From the NCBI RefSeq assembly GCF_003112455.1, contig NZ_BDQX01000356.1, forward strand, positions 169,754-202,987: a DNA stretch of 33,234 bases, written 5' to 3'. How positions within the stretch are numbered: the stretch's first letter is position 1; every line of letters begins with the position of its first letter. The notes beneath the pieces were generated by a model that made no database searches, was not told where the DNA came from, and was given only the letters and a program-made list of their open reading frames with translations. A program made the position numbers and the translations under genes. Shown here one piece after another: positions 6,492-14,657 of the stretch. This DNA is from Paenibacillus agaridevorans. Its GTDB lineage: Bacteria; Bacillota; Bacilli; Paenibacillales; Paenibacillaceae.

Positions 6492-6523
6492 GATCCCGAA
6501 ATTCGGGATCTCCTTTCTTTTTG
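6492..6523 (+). terminator. Rho-independent terminator after the cysteine hydrolase gene
   Basis: GATCCCGAA (6492-6500) pairs with TTCGGGATC (6502-6510) around a single A. A TCC and then a T-rich tract (TTTCTTTTT) follow. It starts 3 bp after the stop codon. Confidence 0.85.
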
Positions 6524-6583
6524 TAAGCGAACTTGTGGTATGCTATTTAGGCAAGGCAATGGCTAATGCCAGGAGGGATAATG

Positions 6584-7618
6584 ATGTCTACAACAACCTT
6601 GGATTCTTCATTCCGCATCAAAAACCTGGAGCTTCGCAATCGGACCGTCATGGCGCCGATGTGCCAGTACTCCGTGCACGAAAAGGATGGTACGCCGACG
6701 GATTGGCATTATGTCCATTATGTATCCCGCGCCGTAGGGGGCGTAGGGCTGATTATCGTCGAGATGACGAACGTCGAGCCTGCCGGCCGTATAACGGACG
6801 GCTGTCTCGGCCTATGGGCGGATGAGCAGATTCCGGCCTTCCGCCGAATCGTAGACGCCGCGCACGGCCACGGCGCCAAGATCGGCATACAGATCGCCCA
6901 TGCGGGACGCAAGGCGACGGACGATCCGTCACCGGTCGCGCCATCGGCCATCCCGTTCGACGACCGCTCGAAGACGCCGAGAGAGCTGACGACGGATGAG
7001 GTCAAGGCGATGGTGCTGAAGTTCGGCGAAGCGACTCGTCGGGCCGTCGAAGCCGGCTTCGATACGATCGAGCTGCATGGCGCGCACGGCTATCTCATTC
7101 ATCAATTTCATTCGCCGCGCAGCAATACACGCGACGACGAATATGGCCGCGATCTCACCTTGTTCGGTCGCGAGGTCATCGCTGAGGTTAAGCACAATAT
7201 GCCGGAAGACATGCCGCTGTTATTCCGGATTTCGGCGCTGGAATATACCGAAGGCGGATACGGCATCGAGACGGGCATCGAGCTGTGCCGCGCCTATCTG
7301 GAGGCGGGCGTCGATCTGCTTCACATCTCGACTGGCGGAGAAGGGGTGCCTAGCGCGGAGCGCCGCCCCAAGGTGGAGCCGGCCTTCCAGCTTCATGCGG
7401 CGCAGGCGGTTAAGGAAGCGCTGGGGGTCCCGGTTATCGCGGTCGGCATGCTCGACGATCCTGCGGTTGCCTCCGAAGCGCTTGCCAGCGGCAAAGCCGA
7501 TCTGATCGCAGTCGCCCGCGGGCTGCTGCGCGATCCATACTGGGCGCTGCATGCCATAGCGGCCAGCGGCGGCAATTATAAGACCGCGGTACCGAAGCCC
7601 TATGAGCGGGGATTCTAA
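6584..7618 (+). CDS. namA: NADPH dehydrogenase / ene-reductase of the Old Yellow Enzyme family (YqjM-type)
   Basis: 344 residues, close to Bacillus YqjM (338). FMN-dependent enzyme reducing the activated C=C bond of enals, enones and nitro compounds in the cytosol. A TIM barrel is indicated by the family signatures APMCQYS (residues 24-30; the Cys and Tyr are the flavin-tuning residues of the YqjM subclass), IQIAHAGRKA, the substrate-binding His pair in HGAHGYLIHQFHSPRSNTR, RISALEYTEGG and LLHISTGG. Two adjacent ATGs (6581 and 6584) follow AGGAGG at 6571-6576; the second has the better 7-nt spacing and is chosen. It is a single-gene unit. The physiological substrate is unknown; a detoxification role is usual. 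Confidence 0.93.
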   Translation: MSTTTLDSSFRIKNLELRNRTVMAPMCQYSVHEKDGTPTDWHYVHYVSRAVGGVGLIIVEMTNVEPAGRITDGCLGLWADEQIPAFRRIVDAAHGHGAKIGIQIAHAGRKATDDPSPVAPSAIPFDDRSKTPRELTTDEVKAMVLKFGEATRRAVEAGFDTIELHGAHGYLIHQFHSPRSNTRDDEYGRDLTLFGREVIAEVKHNMPEDMPLLFRISALEYTEGGYGIETGIELCRAYLEAGVDLLHISTGGEGVPSAERRPKVEPAFQLHAAQAVKEALGVPVIAVGMLDDPAVASEALASGKADLIAVARGLLRDPYWALHAIAASGGNYKTAVPKPYERGF

Positions 7619-7725
7619 TTCGCAACATAATCATTAGAAGAACACTTTGAGAAAATGTTTAGTTGCGGCTGTTAAAATGGGGGCTACTGTTGTTTCAAGA
7701 CTCCATGAAAGGTTGATGAATAAGA
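7619..7725 (+). other. Leader region without clear gene
   Basis: The stretch between the ene-reductase stop and the small ORF at 7726 shows TTGAGA followed, after about 19-20 bases, by TAAAAT, a poor sigma-A promoter candidate for what follows. No terminator hairpin was found after the ene-reductase gene. Confidence 0.25.
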
Positions 7726-7845
7726 ATGAGACAAGGAAAGAGAAAACGCCGAATCGGCCGCAAGGAGCGTTTGGTCTTGCTTGCCATTTTATTAATCAGC
7801 CTGATAACGGCAGTGATCGGGAAGGGCGGTATTTTGCATTCCTGA
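7726..7845 (+). CDS. Possible 39-residue small membrane protein
   Basis: An ATG at 7726 opens a frame coding for a very basic N-terminus (MRQGKRKRRIGRKERL) and then a single hydrophobic segment, VLLAILLISLITAVI, ending in GKGGILHS. A basic head before one TM helix is typical of genuine small membrane proteins. Against it, the nearest purine-rich site (AAAGG, 7708-7712) is 13 bases away, and another frame across the same DNA (7647-7862) is also open. No family is recognised. It could be cotranscribed with the lapA-like gene that follows. Confidence 0.35.
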   Translation: MRQGKRKRRIGRKERLVLLAILLISLITAVIGKGGILHS

Positions 7846-7917
7846 TCAGGGATCAACGCTAGACTATTTGGCCAACTTATGAGACTCTAATGTAAAGCTG
7901 GTGCAGGAGGATGTCAT

Positions 7918-8310
7918 ATGAAAAGTCAGGGCATGCTGATCTCGGCGTTTGCTTTCGCGCTGGTTATTGCCATTTTCGCTGTCATTAACGTCGAACAAGT
8001 GGAAGTAAACTTTATGTTCGCGAAGACGTCAACTCCTCTTATTCTCGTCATCTTGGTATCCACTTTGCTGGGAGGACTGACAGTGGGGCTGTTCGGGATG
8101 CTCCGGATCTTCAAGCTGCAGCGTCAAGTGAAGACATTGGAGAAGAGTGTGGCCGAGCAGGCAGAGCAATCCGAACCGTTCGAAGCCACGTTCGCAAGCG
8201 ATGCAGGTCCTAACGCTAACGCGGGGACGGCGCTCGTTTCCGATACGCAATGGGAAGAGGAATCGGCGGATAATGGAAATGCCCTTGTCGAGAAGGATCG
8301 TAAGGAATGA
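7918..8310 (+). CDS. LapA-like (DUF1049) inner-membrane protein
   Basis: 130 residues with start at 7918 after AGGAGG. Two transmembrane helices (about 6-25 and 39-62) are separated by NVEQVEVNFMF, the conserved NxxxVxxxF-type loop of the LapA/YrvD family. They are followed by a cytoplasmic coiled segment (LQRQVKTLEKSVAEQ) and an acidic Ala-rich tail. In Gram-negatives LapA helps assemble lipopolysaccharide; in Firmicutes the homologues have no agreed function. The methyltransferase gene starts nine bases after its stop, so the two are probably cotranscribed. Confidence 0.85.
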   Translation: MKSQGMLISAFAFALVIAIFAVINVEQVEVNFMFAKTSTPLILVILVSTLLGGLTVGLFGMLRIFKLQRQVKTLEKSVAEQAEQSEPFEATFASDAGPNANAGTALVSDTQWEEESADNGNALVEKDRKE

Positions 8311-8319
8311 GACATAACG

Positions 8320-9252
8320 ATGTTTGAAATGACGGAAAATCGGATTGCCCGCCTGTATAATTACGCTTGTCACGAGGACGAGGCGGAGCTGTGCGGGCTG
8401 GAACTGCGAGTTCTGTTCGGTGAGAAGCCGGAAGCGGGAGTTGTGGCACAATATCGGCAGAACGAAAACGACTCTGATAGACCCGCCATCTCCGTCAGTC
8501 GTAGCCCGTTCCTCAAGCGCAGAATGGATGCGGCATTTCGGTCGGCAACGCTCGAAGGGCTGGCTGGCCCGCTCGGCGGCTGGGATCTGCAAGGGCAGAC
8601 GTTCAAGGTTTATTATACAGTCGGGGATGAGCGTCACAGCTACGAAGAGAAGCGCGCCATTGAGCGTCAGGCAGGAGGTTATCTGCTAGGGAAGGCGGAT
8701 ATGCATGCTCCCATGCTTAAGTTCGGCGTTGCGAAGTATCGTGGAGAATGGCTGTTCGGACCATGCGAAGACAATGATGGAACATGGCTGAGCCATCAAG
8801 CCAAGCCGCAAAATTATTCTACGGCGCTGCCTGTCCGCGCCGCCAGAGCGCTCGTTAACATCGCGATCGGTCCATCTCCTCACGACAGGACTTTTATTGA
8901 TCCGTGCTGCGGTATGGGGACGGTATTGATCGAAGCGCTGTCGATGGGGGTCCGCGCAGAGGGCATCGAGATTAATCCGCTTGCGGCCAGAGGGGCCAGA
9001 GTCAATCTGGAGCATTTCGGTTATTCGGGCAATGCTGTCGTCAAAGGCGATATGACGGAAGTAAGCAAGCAGTATGACGCAGCAGTGCTTGATATGCCCT
9101 ACAATCTGTGTTCGGTACTGCCAAGCGAGGAGCAATACGCTATGTTGATGTCGCTAAGGAGAATGGCGGCTAGAGCAGTCGTAGTGACGACGGAAGATAT
9201 ACAGCTCCGGCTGATGGAGACCGGATTTGTATCCTCGATTGCGCGATGCTAA
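8320..9252 (+). CDS. TRM11-like SAM-dependent RNA/DNA methyltransferase, C-terminus apparently frameshifted
   Basis: 310 residues as read. The N-terminal part (LYNYACHEDEAELCGLELR) and the middle segment around HAPMLKFGVAKYRG belong to the UPF0020/TRM11-like methylase family that lacks a full THUMP domain. The Rossmann core shows motif I DPCCGMGTVLIEAL (194-207), the acidic EGIEINPLA (215-223) and motif IV DMPYNL (258-263), the N6-adenine or guanosine-N2 methylase type. The frame stops after SSIARC at 9252. The frame one base upstream continues DCAMLSKGTFKRFISVVE and stops at 9293, which looks like the usual end of this family. This implies a single indel near 9228-9240, from a real mutation or a sequencing error. 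ATG at 8320 has AAGGA 13 bases upstream; ATG 8329 is an alternative start. The target nucleotide is unknown. Confidence 0.8.
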   Translation: MFEMTENRIARLYNYACHEDEAELCGLELRVLFGEKPEAGVVAQYRQNENDSDRPAISVSRSPFLKRRMDAAFRSATLEGLAGPLGGWDLQGQTFKVYYTVGDERHSYEEKRAIERQAGGYLLGKADMHAPMLKFGVAKYRGEWLFGPCEDNDGTWLSHQAKPQNYSTALPVRAARALVNIAIGPSPHDRTFIDPCCGMGTVLIEALSMGVRAEGIEINPLAARGARVNLEHFGYSGNAVVKGDMTEVSKQYDAAVLDMPYNLCSVLPSEEQYAMLMSLRRMAARAVVVTTEDIQLRLMETGFVSSIARC

Positions 9253-9293
9253 GCAAAGGTACTTTCAAGCGGTTTATAAGTGTAGTAGAATAA
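9237..9293 (+). other. Out-of-frame C-terminal extension of the methyltransferase
   Basis: Read in the frame of position 9237, this DNA encodes DCAMLSKGTFKRFISVVE and a TAA stop at 9291-9293. The KGTFKRFISV pattern is typical of the last strand of TRM11-like methylases and joins naturally to METGF in the annotated frame. It is marked separately because it is the evidence for a frameshift. Confidence 0.6.
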
Positions 9294-9327
9294 GGAAGAT
9301 GCGGGTTATAAAAGTGAGGTGAACCTT

Positions 9328-9528
9328 ATGTCTGCGAACGAACAGAACGAAGCCGCAGAGCAGCCGAAGAAGCTGTCCCAAGCGGAGCGGGCGAAGCAAT
9401 TGCTGGCCCAGAAGAAACAGGGACAATCAGGTCTGCCTGGCCAGAAAAATTACTCAACGGGCACTCAAGAGCTCAGAAGCCAAAATACGAAGAAGGTTAA
9501 CAACCAGCGCAAGAAGATGGGTGTATAA
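9328..9528 (+). CDS. Small basic hydrophilic protein of unknown function
   Basis: 66 residues. ATG at 9328 lies six bases after GAGGTG (9316-9321); an in-frame GTG at 9319 overlaps that site. The product is rich in Lys, Gln and Asn (KKLSQAERAKQLLAQKKQGQSG, then QNTKKVNNQRKKMGV), has no Cys or TM helix and is probably largely disordered with one amphipathic helix. Such composition fits an RNA- or ribosome-associated protein, but no family is recognised. It is a monocistronic unit with its own terminator. Confidence 0.7.
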   Translation: MSANEQNEAAEQPKKLSQAERAKQLLAQKKQGQSGLPGQKNYSTGTQELRSQNTKKVNNQRKKMGV

Positions 9529-9534
9529 CCGAGC

Positions 9535-9573
9535 AAGAACGCCATGCCGGCTTATCGGGGGCGTTCTTTTTTT
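9535..9573 (+). terminator. Rho-independent terminator after the 66-aa protein
   Basis: AAGAACGCC (9535-9543) pairs with GGCGTTCTT (9560-9568) and runs into seven T residues ending at 9573. Confidence 0.88.
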
Positions 9574-9684
9574 GCGGGAATAATTAAGCGGGAATTGGCG
9601 AATGCTGTAGAAATTAGGCCGTTGTCCAGTCACGCGGGCGGTTCGGCACGAATAGAATATACGACAGGAGGATACTCGCTATTG

Positions 9685-11121
9685 ATGTACCTGCGTATCG
9701 GTCAGCTTCTTCTCTTAAGCGCGGTGTTATTTCTATCGCCGTCACTTCCCGTCCCTAAATATGAAAGCGTATTAGCCGCTCCGGACGTAAACGACAGTCC
9801 AGGGAACCAATGGACGCTTCGGTATACGCCGTCCGAGGATCGGGTAACTCGCGCCAAGCTGGAGCCTGAAACCGGAGCCTATCTGGGCGCGTATGTTCTG
9901 CAAGACGACTTCATCGGACAAAGTATGGACCGCTTTAACGAAACCACGGGGAGGACTCATGCCAGCTTCTTCAAATACGTTGGTTATGGGAAACCCTTTC
10001 CCGTGCAATGGGTGCGGGACGTGGTGAAGGCGGGAGCATTCCCCCATATCGCATGGGAGCCGAACGAGGGTCTCGACAAGGTGAAGGACGACGGTTACTT
10101 GCGCCGATTCGCTCGTCAGGCAAAAGCTAGCGGTGTCCCGATTCTGCTGCGGTTCGCATCGGAGATGAACGGGAACTGGACGGCATACAGCGGCAACCCG
10201 GAGCTGTACAAGGAGAAGTGGAGACTCGTCCACGATGTGTTCGAACAAGAGGCGCCAGATACGGCGATGCTGTGGTCGGTGCTGGCGATGCCGGAGAAGC
10301 CGATGGCGGATTATTATCCTGGCGACGATTATGTCGATTGGGTTGGCGTCAACATTTACAGCGTCAGGTATCATAACGGCGACCGCAACTATGCTGCGCA
10401 TCAGGAAGATCCGCTTGATCTGCTCAATGCGGTTTATAACCGGTACAGCCGTACGAAGCCGATCGCCGTCTCCGAGTTCGGCGCCAGCCACTACAGCGCG
10501 ACGGACGGCAAGACGGATGTCGCCTTTGCGGCCGCAAAGCTGAAGCGGTTCTACGGCTCACTTGAGCGGCTATATCCGCGCTTGAAGGCGGTGTATTATT
10601 TTGACGTCAACAATACAACGGCCTTCAACCCCGCACGGAGGGTCAATGATTACAGCATTACAGGTCAGCAGACGCTGCTGGACACATACAAGGAAGCGAC
10701 GGCTTCGGATTATTATGGAGCCCGGGCGGCTTCAGCGTCGGACATAGCGGTTAAGGTAAATCATGGGGATACGCGGCGGCGAGAGTCGTATACGTTCAGA
10801 GGCAAGTTATTCGAGTCTAATGGCGTGGTCTATGCGGATAAATCCTTCTTTATCGATTATTTGGGTCTCCGGCTGTCAAGATTGCCGCAAGGCAATAATG
10901 GGAGCGACGGCAAGGAGCGCGTAATAATCGAACGCAAGAAGGGACACGAGACGATCGCGGTAACAACCGAGGTCATACGGCGATCGGTCGAGGCAGGCTA
11001 CAACAATTCGCAAGGCGCGGCGATCAGGAGGAAGCTTCAAGCTATTGCCGTACTTGAGACGGTACGCGCTCTGGGCTACGAGGCTGCAGTGGTCGATACT
11101 GACATTCGAATTGAAGAATGA
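9685..11121 (+). CDS. Secreted GH26-like endo-beta-mannanase/glycosidase with C-terminal stalk-like domain
   Basis: 478 residues from ATG 9685; AGGAGG (9666-9671) is 13 bases upstream, and TTG at 9682 is an equally possible start with a spacing of ten. The signal sequence (LRIGQLLLLSAVLFLSPSL) indicates export. The catalytic domain (about 55-340) shows GAYLGAYV, the acid/base segment LLRFASEMNGNW (Glu160) and the nucleophile segment VSEFGASHY (Glu264), the usual layout of GH26 mannanases and beta-1,3-xylanases. After about residue 350 a Gly-poor, charged tail (YTFRGKLFESNGVVYADKSF onward) resembles a degenerate copper-amine-oxidase-type stalk domain. It probably acts on plant or microbial beta-mannan or a related wall glucan outside the cell. 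The fold assignment is good; the substrate is uncertain. Confidence 0.8.
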   Translation: MYLRIGQLLLLSAVLFLSPSLPVPKYESVLAAPDVNDSPGNQWTLRYTPSEDRVTRAKLEPETGAYLGAYVLQDDFIGQSMDRFNETTGRTHASFFKYVGYGKPFPVQWVRDVVKAGAFPHIAWEPNEGLDKVKDDGYLRRFARQAKASGVPILLRFASEMNGNWTAYSGNPELYKEKWRLVHDVFEQEAPDTAMLWSVLAMPEKPMADYYPGDDYVDWVGVNIYSVRYHNGDRNYAAHQEDPLDLLNAVYNRYSRTKPIAVSEFGASHYSATDGKTDVAFAAAKLKRFYGSLERLYPRLKAVYYFDVNNTTAFNPARRVNDYSITGQQTLLDTYKEATASDYYGARAASASDIAVKVNHGDTRRRESYTFRGKLFESNGVVYADKSFFIDYLGLRLSRLPQGNNGSDGKERVIIERKKGHETIAVTTEVIRRSVEAGYNNSQGAAIRRKLQAIAVLETVRALGYEAAVVDTDIRIEE

Positions 11122-11184
11122 AACAAGGCGAGTCCCCGCATAATGAGGGTAAACCATCATCTTTGCTTATGGAGGGATTCGAAT

Positions 11185-11883
11185 ATGGCGGTCCAATCAT
11201 CCCCGCTTCACGTTTATTTGTTGGCCGGCGTAAAAACAACAACCTGCGCGTTCAACGCGTGCAAGGAAAAGCTGGAGACGCAGTTGCGATCGGAGGGAGT
11301 CGATCCCGTGATCCGGGTGTTGTTCCCGTATGGGGATTGCAGCAGAAGCGTAATCAGACAAGTATTGGAGGTTCGCTCCGATCTGTCCAACCGAATGAAA
11401 GCGGGACGGATCGGCGGGCGCAACGTATGGGAGCAGCTTAAGGATTCCATGAAGGACGAAGAAGGCAGATTCCTGCTTATTGGACATAGCGGGGGCGGCG
11501 CAGCCGCTTATCAGGCGGCTAAAATGCTGGAGGAGAACGGAATGATTCGCGATTTTCGCGTCGTACAGGTTGGATCGCCTCGTACGCCTATTCACCCCCG
11601 GCTGCAGGACAAGGTGAGTTACTTCCATTCCATCGACAGGGACGGGAAGCAGAACGATCCCATTACGCGCATCGGCACCTGGGGAGGGTGGATCCGCAAG
11701 GGCAGATCCGTGCCTCGCTGGAGCCGGTTCAAGTACGCGCCTGGTTATGTCGAAGGGATTCCCGTTATCGGAGGACACGCCGATTACTTCCGCAATTCCG
11801 AGCCGTTCGTCGATACGGAAGCCGTATGCAACTTGGATAAGACGATCGGCCGGGTAGGCGCCTGGTTGAAAGGGTGGCTCTAA
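11185..11883 (+). CDS. Alpha/beta hydrolase (lipase-class-3-like)
   Basis: 232 residues; ATG at 11185 is nine bases after GGAGG (11171-11175). Strand-turn motif LLIGHSGGGAAAYQAA gives the nucleophile Ser102 in GHSGG. VVQVGSPRTPIHP after it resembles the post-nucleophile strand of class 3 lipases. A candidate acidic residue lies in SIDRDGKQNDPITR and a candidate His in IGGHADYF. There is no signal peptide, so it is intracellular. The gene follows the secreted glycosidase by 63 bp and may share its transcript. An esterase or lipase activity is likely, but the substrate is not predictable. Confidence 0.75.
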   Translation: MAVQSSPLHVYLLAGVKTTTCAFNACKEKLETQLRSEGVDPVIRVLFPYGDCSRSVIRQVLEVRSDLSNRMKAGRIGGRNVWEQLKDSMKDEEGRFLLIGHSGGGAAAYQAAKMLEENGMIRDFRVVQVGSPRTPIHPRLQDKVSYFHSIDRDGKQNDPITRIGTWGGWIRKGRSVPRWSRFKYAPGYVEGIPVIGGHADYFRNSEPFVDTEAVCNLDKTIGRVGAWLKGWL

Positions 11884-11939
11884 TCCGATAGACTGGAGGT
11901 AGTGTTCGCACTTACTTGCTATCGGGAGTTGATTGAATC

Positions 11940-12587
11940 ATGGCTAATACTCATACCTTCTCCAAGGGAGAAGAGATCGCGAACGCGGTCACGCATGGCA
12001 TAGGCGCCTTGCTTAGCGTTGCGGCGCTTGTCCTGCTCATCGTCTTTTCGTCGATCAAGGGAACGCCTGCCCATGTCGTCAGCTTTACCATCTACGGCTC
12101 GGCCATGCTGCTTTTGTATTTGGCCTCGACGCTGGTGCACAGCTTTCCTCCGGGCAAGGCCAAAAAAGTATTCGAATCGCTGGATCATTCCTTCATTTAT
12201 GTCTTCATCGCCGGCACTTACACGCCTATCCTGTTCCATATCGTACAAGGCGCGTTAGGCTGGGCGCTTTTTGGGATCGTGTGGGGAGTTGCTATCGCGG
12301 GAGCGGCATTCAAGGCATTTTTCGCCTCCAAATTTCTGGTTACATCGACGATTCTGTATATCGCAATGGGATGGATAATTGTGTTCGCCTGGAAGCCGCT
12401 CGTGACGCATCTTGCGCCGGGAGGATTGCAATTGCTAATAGCGGGAGGCCTGTTATATACGGTCGGAACGGTGTTCTACGTATGGCGAAGCTTTCCGTAC
12501 CATCACGCCGTATGGCATCTGTTCGTGCTTGGCGGCTCCATCGTCCATTTTTTTGCCATTATCTTATATGTGCTGCCAGCCGACTGA
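11940..12587 (+). CDS. trhA: TrhA / hemolysin III family membrane protein
   Basis: 215 residues with seven hydrophobic helices, a member of the PAQR/hemolysin III superfamily. The family metal-site residues are visible: SALLLYLASTLVHSF-type helix with Ser and His (TLVHS), LDHSFIYVFIAGTYTP and the C-terminal HHAVWHLFVLGGSIVHFF. The N-terminal signature EEIANAVTHGIGA is standard. In bacteria TrhA affects membrane-lipid energy homeostasis; the old name hemolysin III is misleading. ATG 11940 has GGGAG 11 bases upstream. It is convergent with the class 3 lipase gene and shares the terminator region. Confidence 0.92.
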   Translation: MANTHTFSKGEEIANAVTHGIGALLSVAALVLLIVFSSIKGTPAHVVSFTIYGSAMLLLYLASTLVHSFPPGKAKKVFESLDHSFIYVFIAGTYTPILFHIVQGALGWALFGIVWGVAIAGAAFKAFFASKFLVTSTILYIAMGWIIVFAWKPLVTHLAPGGLQLLIAGGLLYTVGTVFYVWRSFPYHHAVWHLFVLGGSIVHFFAIILYVLPAD

Positions 12588-12605
12588 TGAGTCGGTCTTT
12601 TTTTT
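12580..12605 (+). terminator. Rho-independent terminator after trhA
   Basis: CCGAC (12580-12584) pairs with GTCGG (12591-12595), followed by TC and a run of T residues to 12605. The trhA stop codon lies inside the stem-loop. Confidence 0.8.
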
Positions 12606-12607
12606 GC

Positions 12608-13429
12608 TTACATCTCCCCCGTATCCGGGCACCAGCCAGGAGGCTCCGCGCACATCGCGGCGGCAACGACCGGCTGCTCCTTAGCCAGATCCTCGAAGTA
12701 GCTGTCCAGAATATGATTGCCCGACACGGACCCCATCCTGAACGATCGGGGCACCTCGCCTTTGACGTGAAGATAAAAGTAGGTTTGTTTCGTGCGGGGC
12801 GACTGGTAAACAAGAGGCGGTAGATGGGGAACGATGTCATGTTCGTTCTGGAAGCGCCAGTGTGTCGGAACACAATAATTGTAGGTCTGCACGAACCTGG
12901 GATCTCCTACGCGGGGAGCTCCGAACGTATAAACGACAGGAGAACGGAATGGCGTATTGCGGGCGATATCCAGCGCGGCAAGCGTAGCAAGCGCTCCGCC
13001 AAGACTGTGGCCTGTAATAAACAGAGGGAGGTCTTGCGGCAGCAGGCCCGCCAATTCGAACACCCTGTCGCGGGCCGACATATAGATATCCGTAAAGCCC
13101 TTATGAGTCTGCCCGGCATTGCGGACAGGACGATAGGGCGTTTGCTGCGCGATGAAATCCGATACCCAATCAACGGCGGAGCCGGTCCCTCGAAATGCGA
13201 GAATGGCGCATTGCTCCGACTGAAGGACGAATCCGAATCGTTCTGGCCGGCTCTCGTAAGCGCTTGCCCAAATATCTCCCACGAGAGAATAGCTGCGGGG
13301 CACAAGGAACAAGCCGTCTTCCTTGTTATTGAATTGTACATACGTTTGACCGCAAATGCCGGCCAGGAACATAGCTGCTTCCAGATCGGGCTTGGGGCTG
13401 TTTAAGTATGGGACATTGCCTTCGTTCAT
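12608..13429 (-). CDS. Class 3 lipase (fungal-lipase-like alpha/beta hydrolase)
   Basis: 273 residues. Canonical Lipase_3 features: CAILAFRGTGSAVDWVSDF (oxyanion strand), nucleophile elbow ITGHSLGGALATLAALD (Ser142), FGAPRVGDPRF, the acidic residue in NEHDIVPHLPP (Asp198) and a C-terminal His in GNHILDSYF (His239). No signal peptide is visible, so either it is cytosolic or it leaves by another route. GGAGGG lies just upstream of ATG 13429. It hydrolyses acylglycerol or other carboxylic esters by family; the substrate is unknown. It is divergent from the Gfo/Idh/MocA gene. Confidence 0.9.
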   Translation of the reverse strand: MNEGNVPYLNSPKPDLEAAMFLAGICGQTYVQFNNKEDGLFLVPRSYSLVGDIWASAYESRPERFGFVLQSEQCAILAFRGTGSAVDWVSDFIAQQTPYRPVRNAGQTHKGFTDIYMSARDRVFELAGLLPQDLPLFITGHSLGGALATLAALDIARNTPFRSPVVYTFGAPRVGDPRFVQTYNYCVPTHWRFQNEHDIVPHLPPLVYQSPRTKQTYFYLHVKGEVPRSFRMGSVSGNHILDSYFEDLAKEQPVVAAAMCAEPPGWCPDTGEM

Positions 13430-13520
13430 GGGTCATCCCTCCGCTTCGCCTCGTTCAGTGTGGCTCTCATCCAACATAGTATGTAGGCGAATGCGGATAG
13501 GTACCAAGGCGCCCAACAAA

Positions 13521-13550
13521 TGGACGCGGGCCGGCAGTGTCGCTTATAAT
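13521..13550 (+). promoter_or_regulatory. Candidate sigma-A promoter for the Gfo/Idh/MocA gene
   Basis: A perfect -10 TATAAT (13545-13550) is preceded at 18 bp by TGGACG (13521-13526), a partial -35 match. It lies 63 bp before the ATG at 13613. Confidence 0.45.
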
Positions 13551-13612
13551 GGTCTCAACCAAGGCGGGAGCCGCCGCGGCTAAGGAGTCCTGAGAAGAAG
13601 GGGAGAGGATAC

Positions 13613-14584
13613 ATGACATTGCAGATCGGGATTATCGGAACGGGTTGGTTCGGCCGCATGCATGCAGAGAAGCTTGCAAAGCTGGAGGGCGTCAACGTTG
13701 CGGCATTTGCGGCGACATCGCAGCAGAAGGCCGACGAGGCAGCGGGCAAATTTCATGATGCAAAAGGTTTTGCGGAGGTATCGGATATGCTGGATGCGCG
13801 CAAGCTGGATGCGGTATACATATGCGTGCCGCCATTCGCTCATGGCGACATTGAGCAACAGTTGATCGAGCGAGGAATTCCTTTCCTGGTGGAGAAGCCG
13901 ATCGGAGTCGACGAAGAAGTGCCGGGCTCGATATTGCAAGGCATAAAGGACAAGTCGCTTATTACGTCCGTCGGCTATCATTTCCGTTATATGGACGGCA
14001 CGGCCCGAGCCAAAGAGCTGCTTGCGGAGCGTACTATCGGCATGGCTCTTGGTTATTGGATGGGAGGCATGCCTGGCGTCTACTGGTGGCGTTCCATGGA
14101 AGGTTCCGGCGGCCAGTTCGTCGAGCAGACGACGCATATCGTCGATCTTCTTCGTTATACGGCGGGGGAAGTTAAGGAAGTGTATGCAGCGTATGGCGAT
14201 CGAATCGTGGCCGGTACAGAAGAGGGAGTAACCGTTCCGGATGTCGGCACGGTAACCTTAAAGCTGGCGTCTGGAGCCGTAGCAACGATCAGCAATACAT
14301 GCGCGATTCCTGCAGGAGGTCATAACGGTCTGCACCTCTATACCAATACAGGGGTGATGGAGATCGGCGGCAATGGGTTCATCGATAAGGTATCCGGTCA
14401 AGTGACCGAATATCAGAATCGCAGCAATCCTTATGAGTCCGAGAACGACGCGTTCCTCCATGCCGTACGGACAGGCGATACATCCCGCATTCTCTCGACC
14501 TACGAAGATGCCTGGTTAACGCATCGCGTTACTATGGCAGCCAATCGGTCCGCACGTACAGGACTGCCGGTCGTTATCGAATAG
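13613..14584 (+). CDS. Gfo/Idh/MocA-family NAD(P)-dependent oxidoreductase
   Basis: 323 residues, start at 13613 after GGGGAGAGG. Rossmann signature IGIIGTGWFGRMHAEKL at the N-terminus, the strand AVYICVPPFAH and the conserved FLVEKPIG, whose Lys lies in the active site, then the C-terminal mixed-sheet domain with GGQFVEQTTHIVDLLRY (catalytic-type His). Family members oxidise or epimerise sugars, inositols or related polyols, or reduce biliverdin; the substrate cannot be told. No sugar transporter or isomerase is next to it, so context gives no help. Confidence 0.88.
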   Translation: MTLQIGIIGTGWFGRMHAEKLAKLEGVNVAAFAATSQQKADEAAGKFHDAKGFAEVSDMLDARKLDAVYICVPPFAHGDIEQQLIERGIPFLVEKPIGVDEEVPGSILQGIKDKSLITSVGYHFRYMDGTARAKELLAERTIGMALGYWMGGMPGVYWWRSMEGSGGQFVEQTTHIVDLLRYTAGEVKEVYAAYGDRIVAGTEEGVTVPDVGTVTLKLASGAVATISNTCAIPAGGHNGLHLYTNTGVMEIGGNGFIDKVSGQVTEYQNRSNPYESENDAFLHAVRTGDTSRILSTYEDAWLTHRVTMAANRSARTGLPVVIE

Positions 14585-14590
14585 CTCGAC

Positions 14591-14657
14591 AAAAAAATCC
14601 CGGAGGCTCCGTTCCTGTATACCGCACATGGTATCAGGTCCGACTTCTCCGGGATTT
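14591..14657. terminator. Bidirectional terminator between the oxidoreductase and corA genes
   Basis: AAATCCCGGAG (14595-14605) pairs with CTCCGGGATTT (14647-14657) over a 41-base loop. On the minus strand the stem is followed by seven T residues, so it mainly ends the corA-type transcript, whose stop codon lies in the loop. The plus side has a weaker T-rich end. Confidence 0.75.

Noticed and set aside
7647..7862. 71-codon ORF before the lapA-like gene
   Set aside because: Its product is without pattern and it overlaps the more protein-like 39-codon frame; no ribosome site.
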